A stretch of DNA of 5,379 bases, taken from positions 1 through 5,379 of the forward strand of contig JAISQS010000338.1 of the NCBI GenBank assembly GCA_031274045.1, read 5' to 3'. Below, piece by piece: positions 1-4,940 of the stretch. The position numbers were made by a program, and so were the translations under genes. Positions within the stretch are counted from its first letter, which is position 1, and each line of letters begins with the position of its first letter. The DNA comes from Planctomycetaceae bacterium (GTDB lineage: Bacteria > Planctomycetota > Planctomycetia > Pirellulales > Thermoguttaceae). Under the pieces are notes generated by a model. The model was not told the DNA's origin, made no database searches, and saw only the letters and a list, made by a program, of their open reading frames with translations.

Positions 1-299
1 AAAGGCGAATGCGGTTTGGCGGATTATCAAGTTCGCAATTGGCGAGGTTGGCATCATCATGTTGCGCTTTCGATGTTGTGCTTATGGTTCTTGACGGAGG
101 AGTTGATGTATCAAAAAAAAACTTCATCAATCACACTATTCAACAAGTGAGCGAGTGCTTGACTAACATGCTAGTCAACGAACGATTGCAAACTTGTACA
201 CAAGACGAATACGCCAGCTACCGCTCAACACAATGGATTTATCGTACGAAAATAGCACGCGAAATCGCACAAAAAAACCAAAATTCACAAAATAAATAA
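1..299 (+). pseudogene. IS701-like transposase, C-terminal fragment with -1 frameshift
   Basis: The gene enters from the left edge. Positions 1-147 read GLADYQVRNWRGWHHHVAL followed by a hydrophobic stretch ending FLTEEL. The DYQVR-x-WRGWHHH block is typical of the C-terminal part of IS701-type DDE transposases, which cut and rejoin insertion-sequence ends. This frame stops at TGA 148-150. The expected basic C-terminal tail continues in the -1 frame (TIQQVSECLTNML, later IYRTKIAREIAQK) to TAA at 297-299. The two frames overlap around a run of nine A at 113-121, so one missing base at or after that run explains the break. A homopolymer sequencing error or ribosomal slippage could also produce it. 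A separate 96-residue reading from an ATG at position 9 is only the tail frame extended backwards. The family call is firm; calling it a pseudogene is an inference. Confidence 0.75.
159..178. other. 7-bp inverted repeat in the transposase tail
   Basis: TTGACTA (159-165) and TAGTCAA (172-178) form a perfect 7-bp stem with a six-base loop. It lies 37 bases after the A-run and 8 bases after the zero-frame stop. That spacing is too long for a classical frameshift stimulator, so no function is assigned. Confidence 0.3.
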
Positions 300-355
300 C
301 TAACACACAATAAGTTAAAAAAATTTAATACAGTAGAACTATAAACCTTTCTTTG

Positions 356-685
356 TTATCGCCGTCCAAACAATGTCGGTTTAGGGCGGTTCCCCTCTGG
401 TGATACCTCGCCAGCAAAAGCTGCAAAGAAACTATCTTTTTTGAGTTCGCTACAACTATAACTCACGTCCTCGCTGTCGGCTCGCACAATTGTAATGATC
501 CAAGTTGGCGAGCCGTCTTCTAACTGTTCTGCCCTGATTTCCTTTATGGTATTAAGCTGGCAACATCGCTCGATTATGCGTCCGTAAAAGGCTTGCACAT
601 AAAGCGCGTCGCCCCGCCGTCTAACATCCCACACAACCGGCAAGCCAACTGTTGTAAGCGATGACTTAACTGCTTTTTTAGCCAT
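356..685 (-). CDS. Hypothetical protein, second gene of operon 1
   Basis: A 109-residue soluble protein that I do not recognise. It starts MAKKAVKSSL and ends in a basic Arg-Pro tail (RPKPTLFGRR). There is no signal peptide, membrane segment or clear catalytic motif. The middle alternates hydrophobic and charged residues (ALYVQAFYGRIIERC, TWIITIVRADSEDVSYSC), suggesting a small beta-rich fold. The start is well supported: GGAGG lies 6 bases upstream of the ATG, inside the last codons of the preceding gene, and only three bases separate the two genes. Translational coupling is therefore likely. No intrinsic terminator is visible after the stop. The SD and the coupling make it a real gene. Confidence 0.7.
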   Translation of the reverse strand: MAKKAVKSSLTTVGLPVVWDVRRRGDALYVQAFYGRIIERCCQLNTIKEIRAEQLEDGSPTWIITIVRADSEDVSYSCSELKKDSFFAAFAGEVSPEGNRPKPTLFGRR

Positions 686-688
686 TAT

Positions 689-1063
689 TTACCTCCAATA
701 CCTTTCATTTTTTATAACACACCACACTACAAACCTCATATCAGACACCTTACCAGCATAGAAGTCACATTGATTAACATTAGAACACGCGTTAAAGAGT
801 TCGTCTACGAACCCCTCCCAAGTAATAACTGTATAGTACGCCTCATACCACTCGCGCAGACTTGCACTGCGCAACATGTGGCTTTTATCGTCAACCTGTA
901 ACAAAGTACCCTCATACATCCCATGCAAGGCATCAACCTTTTCCGGCACCAGCACAAACTGATAATGCGTACCCGTCCAGTATCCTTCGCTCGTCATCAT
1001 ATCTTGTAAACGATCCGCCTTCTCTGCGGCAAGCCGATTCCGCTTGTCCAAATCTACTTCCAT
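689..1063 (-). CDS. Hypothetical protein, first gene of operon 1
   Basis: A 124-residue acidic soluble protein of unknown function. The first ~25 residues (MEVDLDKRNRLAAEKADRLQ) are charged and helical. The rest is rich in aromatics: EGYWTGTHYQFVLVPEKV, SLREWYEAYYTVITWEGFV. Four cysteines lie in the C-terminal third (ACSNVNQC, later one each), without a convincing zinc-ribbon spacing. The ATG is preceded by GAGGG at about 8 bases. It is the first substantial gene after leader element copy 1 (about 100 bases upstream) and its stop is three bases from the next ATG. Phage or plasmid accessory genes often look like this, but no family is assigned. Confidence 0.65.
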   Translation of the reverse strand: MEVDLDKRNRLAAEKADRLQDMMTSEGYWTGTHYQFVLVPEKVDALHGMYEGTLLQVDDKSHMLRSASLREWYEAYYTVITWEGFVDELFNACSNVNQCDFYAGKVSDMRFVVWCVIKNERYWR

Positions 1064-1076
1064 TTATTAGCCCTCT

Positions 1077-1127
1077 TTACTGTTTTTTTTGATAGGCTGC
1101 TTCTCTTTTGTGCATCTCATCCTTCAT
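1077..1127 (-). CDS. Possible 16-residue leader ORF before operon 1
   Basis: This reads MKDEMHKREAAYQKKQ and stops 13 bases before the ATG of the 124-residue gene, overlapping that gene's SD region. The same frame is open upstream to about 1187, and its translation (VKRLELAMKDEMHKREAAY) is helix-like and rich in Lys and Glu. The upstream SD is weak. It could be a leader peptide, the tail of a lost gene, or chance. Confidence 0.2.
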   Translation of the reverse strand: MKDEMHKREAAYQKKQ

Positions 1128-1157
1128 TGCCAACTCTAACCGTTTTACCTTAGTCTG

Positions 1158-1303
1158 AACCTCGCAACCTGTTATGGTTGCTATGTTCTAAACGCTTCGC
1201 AGGGATTCGTAACCGCCTCCCTCCGCGTCCGCTTTTTGAAAGCACTGTTGACACCCAATGCTTTGATCCTTGATTATGTAGACAGCTTTGGTTATCAGCC
1301 GCC
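1158..1303 (-). ncRNA. Structured leader RNA candidate, copy 1 (upstream of operon 1)
   Basis: Read on the minus strand, this ~145-nt element is closely similar to 4450-4593. In 5'-3' order it has: hairpin 1 (1303-1281, 7 bp, loop GAUAACCAA); hairpin 2 (1264-1239, 9 bp, loop GGUGUCAA); a purine-rich block GCGGAGGGAGG; GGUUACGAAUCC; GCGUUUAGAACAUA; and hairpin 3 (1181-1164, GCAACC/GGUUGC, loop AUAACA). UAACC in loop 1 (1294-1290) can pair with GGUUA (1214-1210). Differences from copy 2 keep every stem paired through G-U wobbles on this strand only. There is no U-tract after hairpin 3, so a cis-acting leader is likelier than an attenuator or free small RNA. Family not recognised. Confidence 0.55.
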
Positions 1304-1320
1304 TTCAATATAAGTATACA
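1304..1320 (-). promoter_or_regulatory. Possible -10 region for leader copy 1
   Basis: On the minus strand TATACTTATATTGAAGG precedes hairpin 1. TATATT is about 6 bases before the conserved GGCGGCUG and aligns with TATAAT in copy 2. No good -35 box is visible, so the call is weak. Confidence 0.3.
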
Positions 1321-1366
1321 TTTCAATCGGCAAAAATTCACGAAAAAACAAAAATATTCTTGCATG

Positions 1367-1401
1367 GAACGACTTGCATATCGAACGACGTGTATTACAA
1401 A
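1367..1401 (+). repeat. ~35-bp direct repeat, copy A
   Basis: The block around TTGCATATCGAACGACG and GTATTACA recurs at 2792-2826 in the same orientation, with about four mismatches over 35 bases. Read in frame, both copies give a similar peptide (ERLAYRTTCIT here, QRIAYRTTGIT in copy B). The pair brackets the ATPase gene. It may be a displaced piece of the truncated protease gene, a recombination scar or a dispersed genomic repeat. Confidence 0.6.
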
Positions 1402-1579
1402 ATCTAAAATCTGTATGTATATTTCCCTTACAAGGGCTTCTTTCCGTAAAAAGCGGCAACACAGGCTTTGTGAACAATATTCTGCGACCGTAAATACCTT
1501 ACGTCCCGTATTCAGGATAATTACCAGATGCTCTGGTTTTCCGATTACGGGCTTGAAAGCAAGCAGTACAATGTCCCTA
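1402..1579. other. Stretch without a recognised gene
   Basis: No complete gene is seen here. A plus-strand frame is open from 1474 to the stop at 1678-1680 without a good start. Its translation between about 1486 and 1590 looks protein-like (IQDNYQMLWFSDYGLESKQY, then NVPIDLIVKITYDSPDF). It may be the tail of a deleted gene. The 74-residue frame starting at 1364 has a weaker composition and is probably spurious. Confidence 0.4.
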
Positions 1580-1608
1580 TTGACTTAATTGTAAAAATTA
1601 CCTATGAT
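1580..1608 (+). promoter_or_regulatory. Sigma70-like promoter of the ATPase operon
   Basis: TTGACT (1580-1585), a 17-base spacer, then TATGAT (1603-1608) is close to the bacterial housekeeping consensus. Transcription would start near 1615, giving a ~38-base untranslated leader with the SD GGGAG just before the ATG at 1653. Confidence 0.6.
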
Positions 1609-1652
1609 TCCCCCGATTTTTTGTTTATAACCGTTCAAACAGGGAGAAAACA

Positions 1653-2639
1653 ATGGCAACTGCAACGCAGATTAAGTCGTTGATTAAGTCGCATTACGAA
1701 TCAGATAACGATACTTTTCTGACAGCGGCTTTGCAAGTGGCGGCTCACGAAGCCCGTCAGGGACATTCTGCGCTTGCACAGGATATACGGTCTTTAATAG
1801 AACGTTCACGTCGAGAAGCAAAACCGTTGACGAATCCCTTTGCATCCGATGAAGATGGGCTTTTCCTCGCTGTTGAACCGAAGTATTGCCTATCGGAATT
1901 GATTGTTCCAAAAGAGTTACACGACCGGCTGGAACGGATACTCGTTGAGTATCGTCAAAAAGACAAACTAGAACGGCACGGCTTGCGGCATCGGCGGCGG
2001 ATTCTTTTGGCGGGGCCGTCTGGTACTGGCAAGACGATGACCGCTGACGTGATTGCCCATGACCTGCGATTGCCGCTTTATGTAGTTTTAATGGAACGTA
2101 TTGTAACGAAATATATGGGCGAAACGAGCGCAAAGTTGCGGATGGTCTTTGATAAAATCCGTGATAAGCGAGGCGTGTATCTGTTCGATGAGTTTGACGC
2201 GATTGGAGCGGAACGGAGTTTAGGAAACGATGTCGGTGAAATGCGGCGGGTGTTGAACTCATTCCTGCAATTCGTTGAACAAGACCCATCGGATAGTATT
2301 CTCGTCGCGGCAACGAACAACCTGTCGCTTTTAGACCAAGCGTTGTTCCGCCGTTTTGACGATGTTTTGTATTACCGCCTTCCAGATAAGCAAGAAGTTA
2401 AGCACTTAATCGAGAATTCGCTGGGTAGGTTTCGCTGCAATCTTGACGTTTCCGACTTGTCTTCAGCAATGGAAGGTTTGAGTCACGCCGAAATTGTTCT
2501 TGCGTGTATGGACGCAAAAAAAGAAGCGATATTAACTGATTCTAAAGAAGTTGATTGTACATTGCTTGAAAAAACGTTACGGGATAGACACACCATTTTT
2601 CGTCCGAATTCACAGAAAGAACAAACCGAATTTGCGTAA
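1653..2639 (+). CDS. ietA: AAA+ ATPase, IetA-like (ATPase of an ATPase-subtilase pair)
   Basis: A 328-residue cytoplasmic AAA+ ATPase that appears intact. The N-terminal ~80 residues are helical and substrate- or partner-specific. The AAA+ core follows: Walker A GPSGTGKT (121-128), pore-loop-like KYMGET (153-158), Walker B VYLFDEFDAI (175-184, catalytic Glu 180), sensor 1 VAATNN (218-223), arginine finger in LFRRFDD (Arg 233/234), and a sensor-2-like GLSHAEI (276-281), where the usual Gly-Ala is Ser-His-Ala. This architecture with an adjoining S8 peptidase gene is that of the IetAS anti-phage system, whose mechanism is not settled. GGGAG 7 bases before the ATG supports the start. Its TAA overlaps the ATG of the downstream gene (TAATG), implying coupling. 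The partner is truncated, so the system is probably inactive unless the ATPase acts alone. The family call is firm; the symbol is by context. Confidence 0.8.
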   Translation: MATATQIKSLIKSHYESDNDTFLTAALQVAAHEARQGHSALAQDIRSLIERSRREAKPLTNPFASDEDGLFLAVEPKYCLSELIVPKELHDRLERILVEYRQKDKLERHGLRHRRRILLAGPSGTGKTMTADVIAHDLRLPLYVVLMERIVTKYMGETSAKLRMVFDKIRDKRGVYLFDEFDAIGAERSLGNDVGEMRRVLNSFLQFVEQDPSDSILVAATNNLSLLDQALFRRFDDVLYYRLPDKQEVKHLIENSLGRFRCNLDVSDLSSAMEGLSHAEIVLACMDAKKEAILTDSKEVDCTLLEKTLRDRHTIFRPNSQKEQTEFA

Positions 2640-3055
2640 TGTCCACTGATTTTTACGAACATTTATTTCCTGACACGTCGGTATTTGGGAAAACAGAAAA
2701 ATACAATGCCCCTCGTGGACGCGGACGCGATTTGCCGGAGCGTGATAGGATTACGCACGCAAACCGTTTATTAGCAGAATTACAAGAGGTTCAACGAATT
2801 GCATATCGAACGACGGGTATTACAGAAGTATTTTGTATTTTTGGAAAAAATTTATTGATACTGACTGATCTCGTGATAAGATTACAACCGTGTCGTGATC
2901 ATAGCGAGTCACGTGAATCAAGACGATTGAAATATTTGAAAAAACCAAATAGAACAATGATAAAAGAATTGTGCAGGCTAAATGCCGCTTGTACAACCGC
3001 GCCAAGTCAATTCGATCACATCAAAAAATTTATTTCCTTTGATTGCGGTTTATGA
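2639..3055 (+). pseudogene. ietS: Truncated S8 (subtilisin-like) peptidase, IetS-like N-terminus only
   Basis: The first ~52 residues (EHLFPDTSVFGK, then RDRITHANRLLAELQEVQ) resemble the N-terminal cap of subtilases encoded beside IetA-type ATPases, where a conserved RDR-x3-HA-x-RLL helix follows a short Pro/Gly-rich segment. After that the resemblance fades. GITEVFCIFGKNLLILTDL could be a degraded form of the next strand, and the rest to the stop is low-complexity and Cys/Arg-rich. The Asp-His-Ser catalytic domain, usually several hundred residues, is absent. The start is coupled to the ATPase by a TAATG overlap. The loss of resemblance coincides with copy B of the ~35-bp direct repeat, suggesting a rearrangement there. 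The 138-residue reading frame is probably not a functional protein. Confidence covers a truncated peptidase; subfamily by context. Confidence 0.6.
2792..2826 (+). repeat. ~35-bp direct repeat, copy B
   Basis: Same-orientation partner of 1367-1401. The core TTGCATATCGAACGACG (2799-2815) is identical, followed by one mismatch and GTATTACA. It lies where the peptidase-like reading loses its resemblance to the family. Confidence 0.6.
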
Positions 3056-3082
3056 CAACGATATATCCGAAAGATTCTGCCA

Positions 3083-3117
3083 CAAGAATAGCTCTCAAAA
3101 AATGAGAGCTATTCTTG
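3083..3117. terminator. Perfect 15-bp hairpin between convergent operons
   Basis: CAAGAATAGCTCTCA (3083-3097), a five-A loop, then the exact complement (3103-3117). It lies after the plus-strand peptidase remnant and contains the stop codon (TAG) of the minus-strand 206-residue gene in its stem. That position suits a bidirectional terminator. Neither side is followed by a U-tract, so it may act by blocking exonucleases or with Rho rather than as a classical intrinsic terminator. Confidence 0.6.
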
Positions 3118-3729
3118 CTCTAGCCGCTTTCTATCGGCTTCGTATTTATCGGCAAGTTCATCCCTCAACCCGCTACAAAACAGATACAACAACTGCTCTG
3201 TCTGTGTCAATTCTTGCGTACTAATCCAAAATTCGGAATCAGTTTGACTTTTCAGCAACTTGACCGCCTCATCAAGATTGCCGTACAAATGGCGTTTTTT
3301 TATAAGGTTTAACCGTGATGCAATTTGCCAGTCAATCTCTTTTTGGTTCTTGCCTTTTATAGGAGTTGCCTCGTTCAGTCCAGCGTAATACTCCTCAAAC
3401 GTTGCAAACTTATGAGCCGCCACAACACCAGCTTGTTTGGACTCAATAAACTTATCGAGATGTTTCATTCGTTTATCTCGCAGCTCCATTGCCCACTCAA
3501 TCTGCTTGGGCGTACCTGTAAGTTCCGGCAATCCGTTTTCCTTCGCAGTACGCAACATCTCTTCAAGCCGCTCAACCCGTTCCTTCTCTTCACACGCAGG
3601 ACAAATATACTGGTAAAACGATTTTGCCCACGATACATAAGAATCTGCGGCATCACGGTTGCGGCAGATTTTCTGTATTCGGGTAGACTTACCACAACTA
3701 CACTTTACTACAACACTTGCTTTTGCCAT
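3109..3729 (-). CDS. Cys-rich (putative zinc ribbon) protein with LTGTPKQIEWA motif
   Basis: A 206-residue soluble protein. The N-terminus has cysteines at 10, 12, 22, 43 and 46 (KCSC, IC, CPAC), which could bind one zinc in a split ribbon. A charged helical linker follows (EEKERVERLEEMLRTAKEN), then LPELTGTPKQIEWAMELR (67-84). A similar LTG-x-x-KQIxWA stretch occurs, as far as I recall, in many uncharacterised accessory and phage-type bacterial proteins. The C-terminal part is helical with FWISTQEL near 167-174 and ends RKRLEQE. The SD before the ATG is weak (AGAG). It lies 49 bases after the methyltransferase-like gene, so the two are probably co-transcribed. Its stop is embedded in the terminator hairpin. 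A nucleic-acid-binding or adaptor role is possible but unproven. Confidence 0.7.
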   Translation of the reverse strand: MAKASVVVKCSCGKSTRIQKICRNRDAADSYVSWAKSFYQYICPACEEKERVERLEEMLRTAKENGLPELTGTPKQIEWAMELRDKRMKHLDKFIESKQAGVVAAHKFATFEEYYAGLNEATPIKGKNQKEIDWQIASRLNLIKKRHLYGNLDEAVKLLKSQTDSEFWISTQELTQTEQLLYLFCSGLRDELADKYEADRKRLEQE

Positions 3730-3778
3730 TCTATTTATCTCTGTTTTCTGAGGCTTCGGATTTGTTTATGTAACTAAT

Positions 3779-4423
3779 TCACTGCACCACCATCACTCTG
3801 TCGTGGATGGACGGGAATCTTGGGAATAGTTTATTTACAGCGTCTATTTCAGGTAGTTCAATCAATTGAGCTTCATCGAAAAACTTGTCATCCGCCGTAC
3901 AGCCCCCTTTGGATTCTCCAATAAAAATAATCCACGAAGGATCAGTCACACCACCCTCTCGCCTTACCCTTCGCCACTCCATCGCAGCCACAGATGCCGC
4001 ATCCTCATCATAAGGAGCCCACGACATCAAAAGTATGTCCGATTTAAGCGCGTACTTGTGAATTGCCGCTACACAATTTACAGCCTCAATATGCGTCCAA
4101 CAACGATCAAACGACTCAATATGTCTGTCAGTTGCCCTGACCTGTACTCCGTGATCTTGCAACGCCCGCTCAAGCATCCCAAAACCAGACATCACAGACA
4201 ACACAACCCGATCACCAATCCAATCAGCTAACTTCTTTGTCCAAGTCACATCCACCAAACACCAACCGCCCGTCACCGTCCACTCATGCCGCACTCGCTG
4301 CACCTTTATAATATTGTCAAAATCCAACGCAGCAGGCACAGCTATTTTTTGCGGGATTATCTTCTGTTTTATCAGCGGCAACAACTCATAAGGCATACCG
4401 CTACGTAATATTTCTTCACCCAT
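3779..4423 (-). CDS. Rossmann-fold methyltransferase-like protein
   Basis: A 214-residue cytoplasmic protein laid out like a SAM-dependent methyltransferase. After a 60-residue N-terminal region, VVLSVMSGFGMLERAL (73-88) occupies the SAM-binding loop, with GFG in place of the usual GxGxG. Next come VRATD (95-99, strand-2 acidic residue), a helix with FDRCWTHIEAVN, and ILLMSWAPYDE (130-140) at the catalytic strand-4 position, where amino-methylating enzymes have (D/N)PPY-like motifs. IIFIGESKGGCTADDKFF (165-182) follows and also occurs in related uncharacterised proteins as I recall them. Substrate unknown. The degenerate loop 1 leaves open that it binds but does not methylate. An in-frame TGA ends the frame 21 bases before this ATG, and the SD is poor (ACAAGA). 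It is the first gene after leader copy 2, 34 bases away. Confidence 0.65.
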   Translation of the reverse strand: MGEEILRSGMPYELLPLIKQKIIPQKIAVPAALDFDNIIKVQRVRHEWTVTGGWCLVDVTWTKKLADWIGDRVVLSVMSGFGMLERALQDHGVQVRATDRHIESFDRCWTHIEAVNCVAAIHKYALKSDILLMSWAPYDEDAASVAAMEWRRVRREGGVTDPSWIIFIGESKGGCTADDKFFDEAQLIELPEIDAVNKLFPRFPSIHDRVMVVQ

Positions 4424-4436
4424 AACATCATTATCT

Positions 4437-4449
4437 TGTCAAATTGACA
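4437..4449. promoter_or_regulatory. 13-bp palindrome before the methyltransferase-like gene
   Basis: TGTCAAATTGACA is a perfect inverted repeat around one central base. It sits between hairpin 3 of leader copy 2 and the ATG at 4423. It could be a repressor site. Its minus-strand reading also contains TTGACA, but no matching -10 box is found before the gene. No counterpart is seen before operon 1. Confidence 0.3.
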
Positions 4450-4593
4450 TAAACCGCGCAACCTGTTAAGATTGCTATGTTCTAAACGCATCATCAGGAT
4501 TCGCAACCTCCTCCCTCCGCGCTCGTATAGCATTGTTGACACCCAATGCTTTTAATCTCTTTTTCATGTAAACGGCTTTGGTTATCAGCCGTC
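4450..4593 (-). ncRNA. Structured leader RNA candidate, copy 2 (upstream of operon 2)
   Basis: Minus-strand counterpart of 1158-1303. Hairpin 1 is 4593-4571 (GACGGCU/AGCCGUU, loop GAUAACCAA identical to copy 1). Hairpin 2 is 4550-4529 (AGCAUUG/CAAUGCU, loop GGUGUCAA identical). The purine-rich GCGGAGGGAGGAGG and GGUUGCGAAUCC follow, then GCGUUUAGAACAUAGC and hairpin 3 (4475-4458, GCAAUC/GGUUGC). UAACC in loop 1 (4584-4580) can pair with GGUUG (4508-4504) through one G-U. Hairpin 3 ends 34 bases before the methyltransferase-like ATG. The region also contains a short frame from an ATG in the hairpin 1-2 linker, whose start is not conserved in copy 1. Structure conservation is seen; regulation is inferred. 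Confidence 0.55.
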
Positions 4594-4602
4594 CATTATA
4601 GT
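4594..4602 (-). promoter_or_regulatory. Possible -10 box for leader copy 2
   Basis: On the minus strand TATAAT (4600-4595) lies just upstream of the conserved GACGGCUG. No TTGACA-like box stands 16-18 bases further up. It overlaps the stop codon of the 24-residue ORF, so the leader could instead be made by read-through. Confidence 0.3.
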
Positions 4603-4670
4603 ATATAAATTATCGCGTACTTCCGAATCACCGCCAATAACACATCCCAATTTCGATTATACTTTTTCAT
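4596..4670 (-). CDS. Small ORF, 24 residues
   Basis: This reads MKKYNRNWDVLLAVIRKY and ends in a hydrophobic AIIYIL. AAGGAG stands about 9 bases before the ATG, a strong SD for such a short frame, and it immediately follows the stop of the upstream small ORF. Its amphipathic, basic then hydrophobic layout could suit a small membrane-associated peptide, or the product could be the start of a truncated gene. No family recognised. Confidence 0.4.
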   Translation of the reverse strand: MKKYNRNWDVLLAVIRKYAIIYIL

Positions 4671-4684
4671 AATTTTCGTCTCCT

Positions 4685-4816
4685 TTACAACCAGGGGAAA
4701 GCACAATACTTCCCGTTGGAATCATGCCGTAAATCAATATCAAAATACATTTCAATATACGTCGTCATGCTATACCTTTTGCACTTGAAAATTCCCTTTT
4801 CAATTGCAATCACCAT
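4685..4816 (-). CDS. Small ORF, 43 residues (27 from an internal start)
   Basis: The frame opens after a TAA and has two candidate starts. The ATG at 4816 lacks an SD. The internal ATG at 4768 (MTTYIEMYFDIDLRHDSNGK) has AAAGG 6 bases upstream and is the likelier start. It ends KYCAFPWL. The next small ORF starts 14 bases downstream with its SD at this stop codon, an operon-like arrangement leading towards leader copy 2. No family is recognised; it may be a remnant of a longer gene. Confidence 0.35.
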   Translation of the reverse strand: MVIAIEKGIFKCKRYSMTTYIEMYFDIDLRHDSNGKYCAFPWL

Positions 4817-4866
4817 GATTTATAGAGTCGCAAGTTACTGTGTCTCTACTTTTCCCATCGATACAC

Positions 4867-4940
4867 CGTATTAATACGCTGCATCAACGCCCTGAAAGGG
4901 CAAAATACCATAGCGTAGGGCAACACCCCATACGTATTAA
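4867..4940. repeat. Degenerate interspersed palindromic repeat
   Basis: It contains the 12-bp palindrome CGTATTAATACG (4867-4878), the hairpin GCCCTGAAAGGGC (4889-4901), then GCGTAGGGCAACACCCCATAC (a decayed second stem) and CGTATTAA (4933-4940), complementary to TTAATACG on the left. The block has the layout of the CGCCCTGAAAGGGC / AGGGCAACGCCCT repeats scattered in several bacterial genomes, with the second stem partly lost. Such repeats can be REP-like non-autonomous elements. Confidence 0.5.

Noticed and set aside
862..1092. 76-residue plus-strand frame opposite operon 1
   Set aside because: Antisense to the 124-residue gene, with a composition that looks like noise and no ribosome binding site.
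1203..1214. tRNA T-arm lookalike GGUUACGAAUCC in the leader element
   Set aside because: The loop has one base too many, and no acceptor or D-arm can be placed at tRNA distances. The CUGAUAA loop that resembles an isoleucine anticodon loop is about 75 bases away. Not a tRNA gene.
1158..1303. Integron attC site or CRISPR repeat as an explanation for the paired elements
   Set aside because: There is no integrase, no GTTRRRY/RYYYAAC end pair and no array of regularly spaced repeats. Only two copies 3.3 kb apart are present.
1150..1365. 71-residue minus-strand frame across leader copy 1
   Set aside because: The frame is not kept in copy 2, where a stop follows soon after the conserved part begins, and it has no SD.
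1684..2320. Long minus-strand frames opposite the ATPase gene
   Set aside because: They are antisense shadows of a gene with full AAA+ motifs, and their translations are Arg/Ser/Pro-rich with no recognisable domain.
3325..4231. Plus-strand frames opposite operon 2
   Set aside because: They overlap well-supported minus-strand genes and have Cys/Ser/Arg-rich translations typical of antisense frames.
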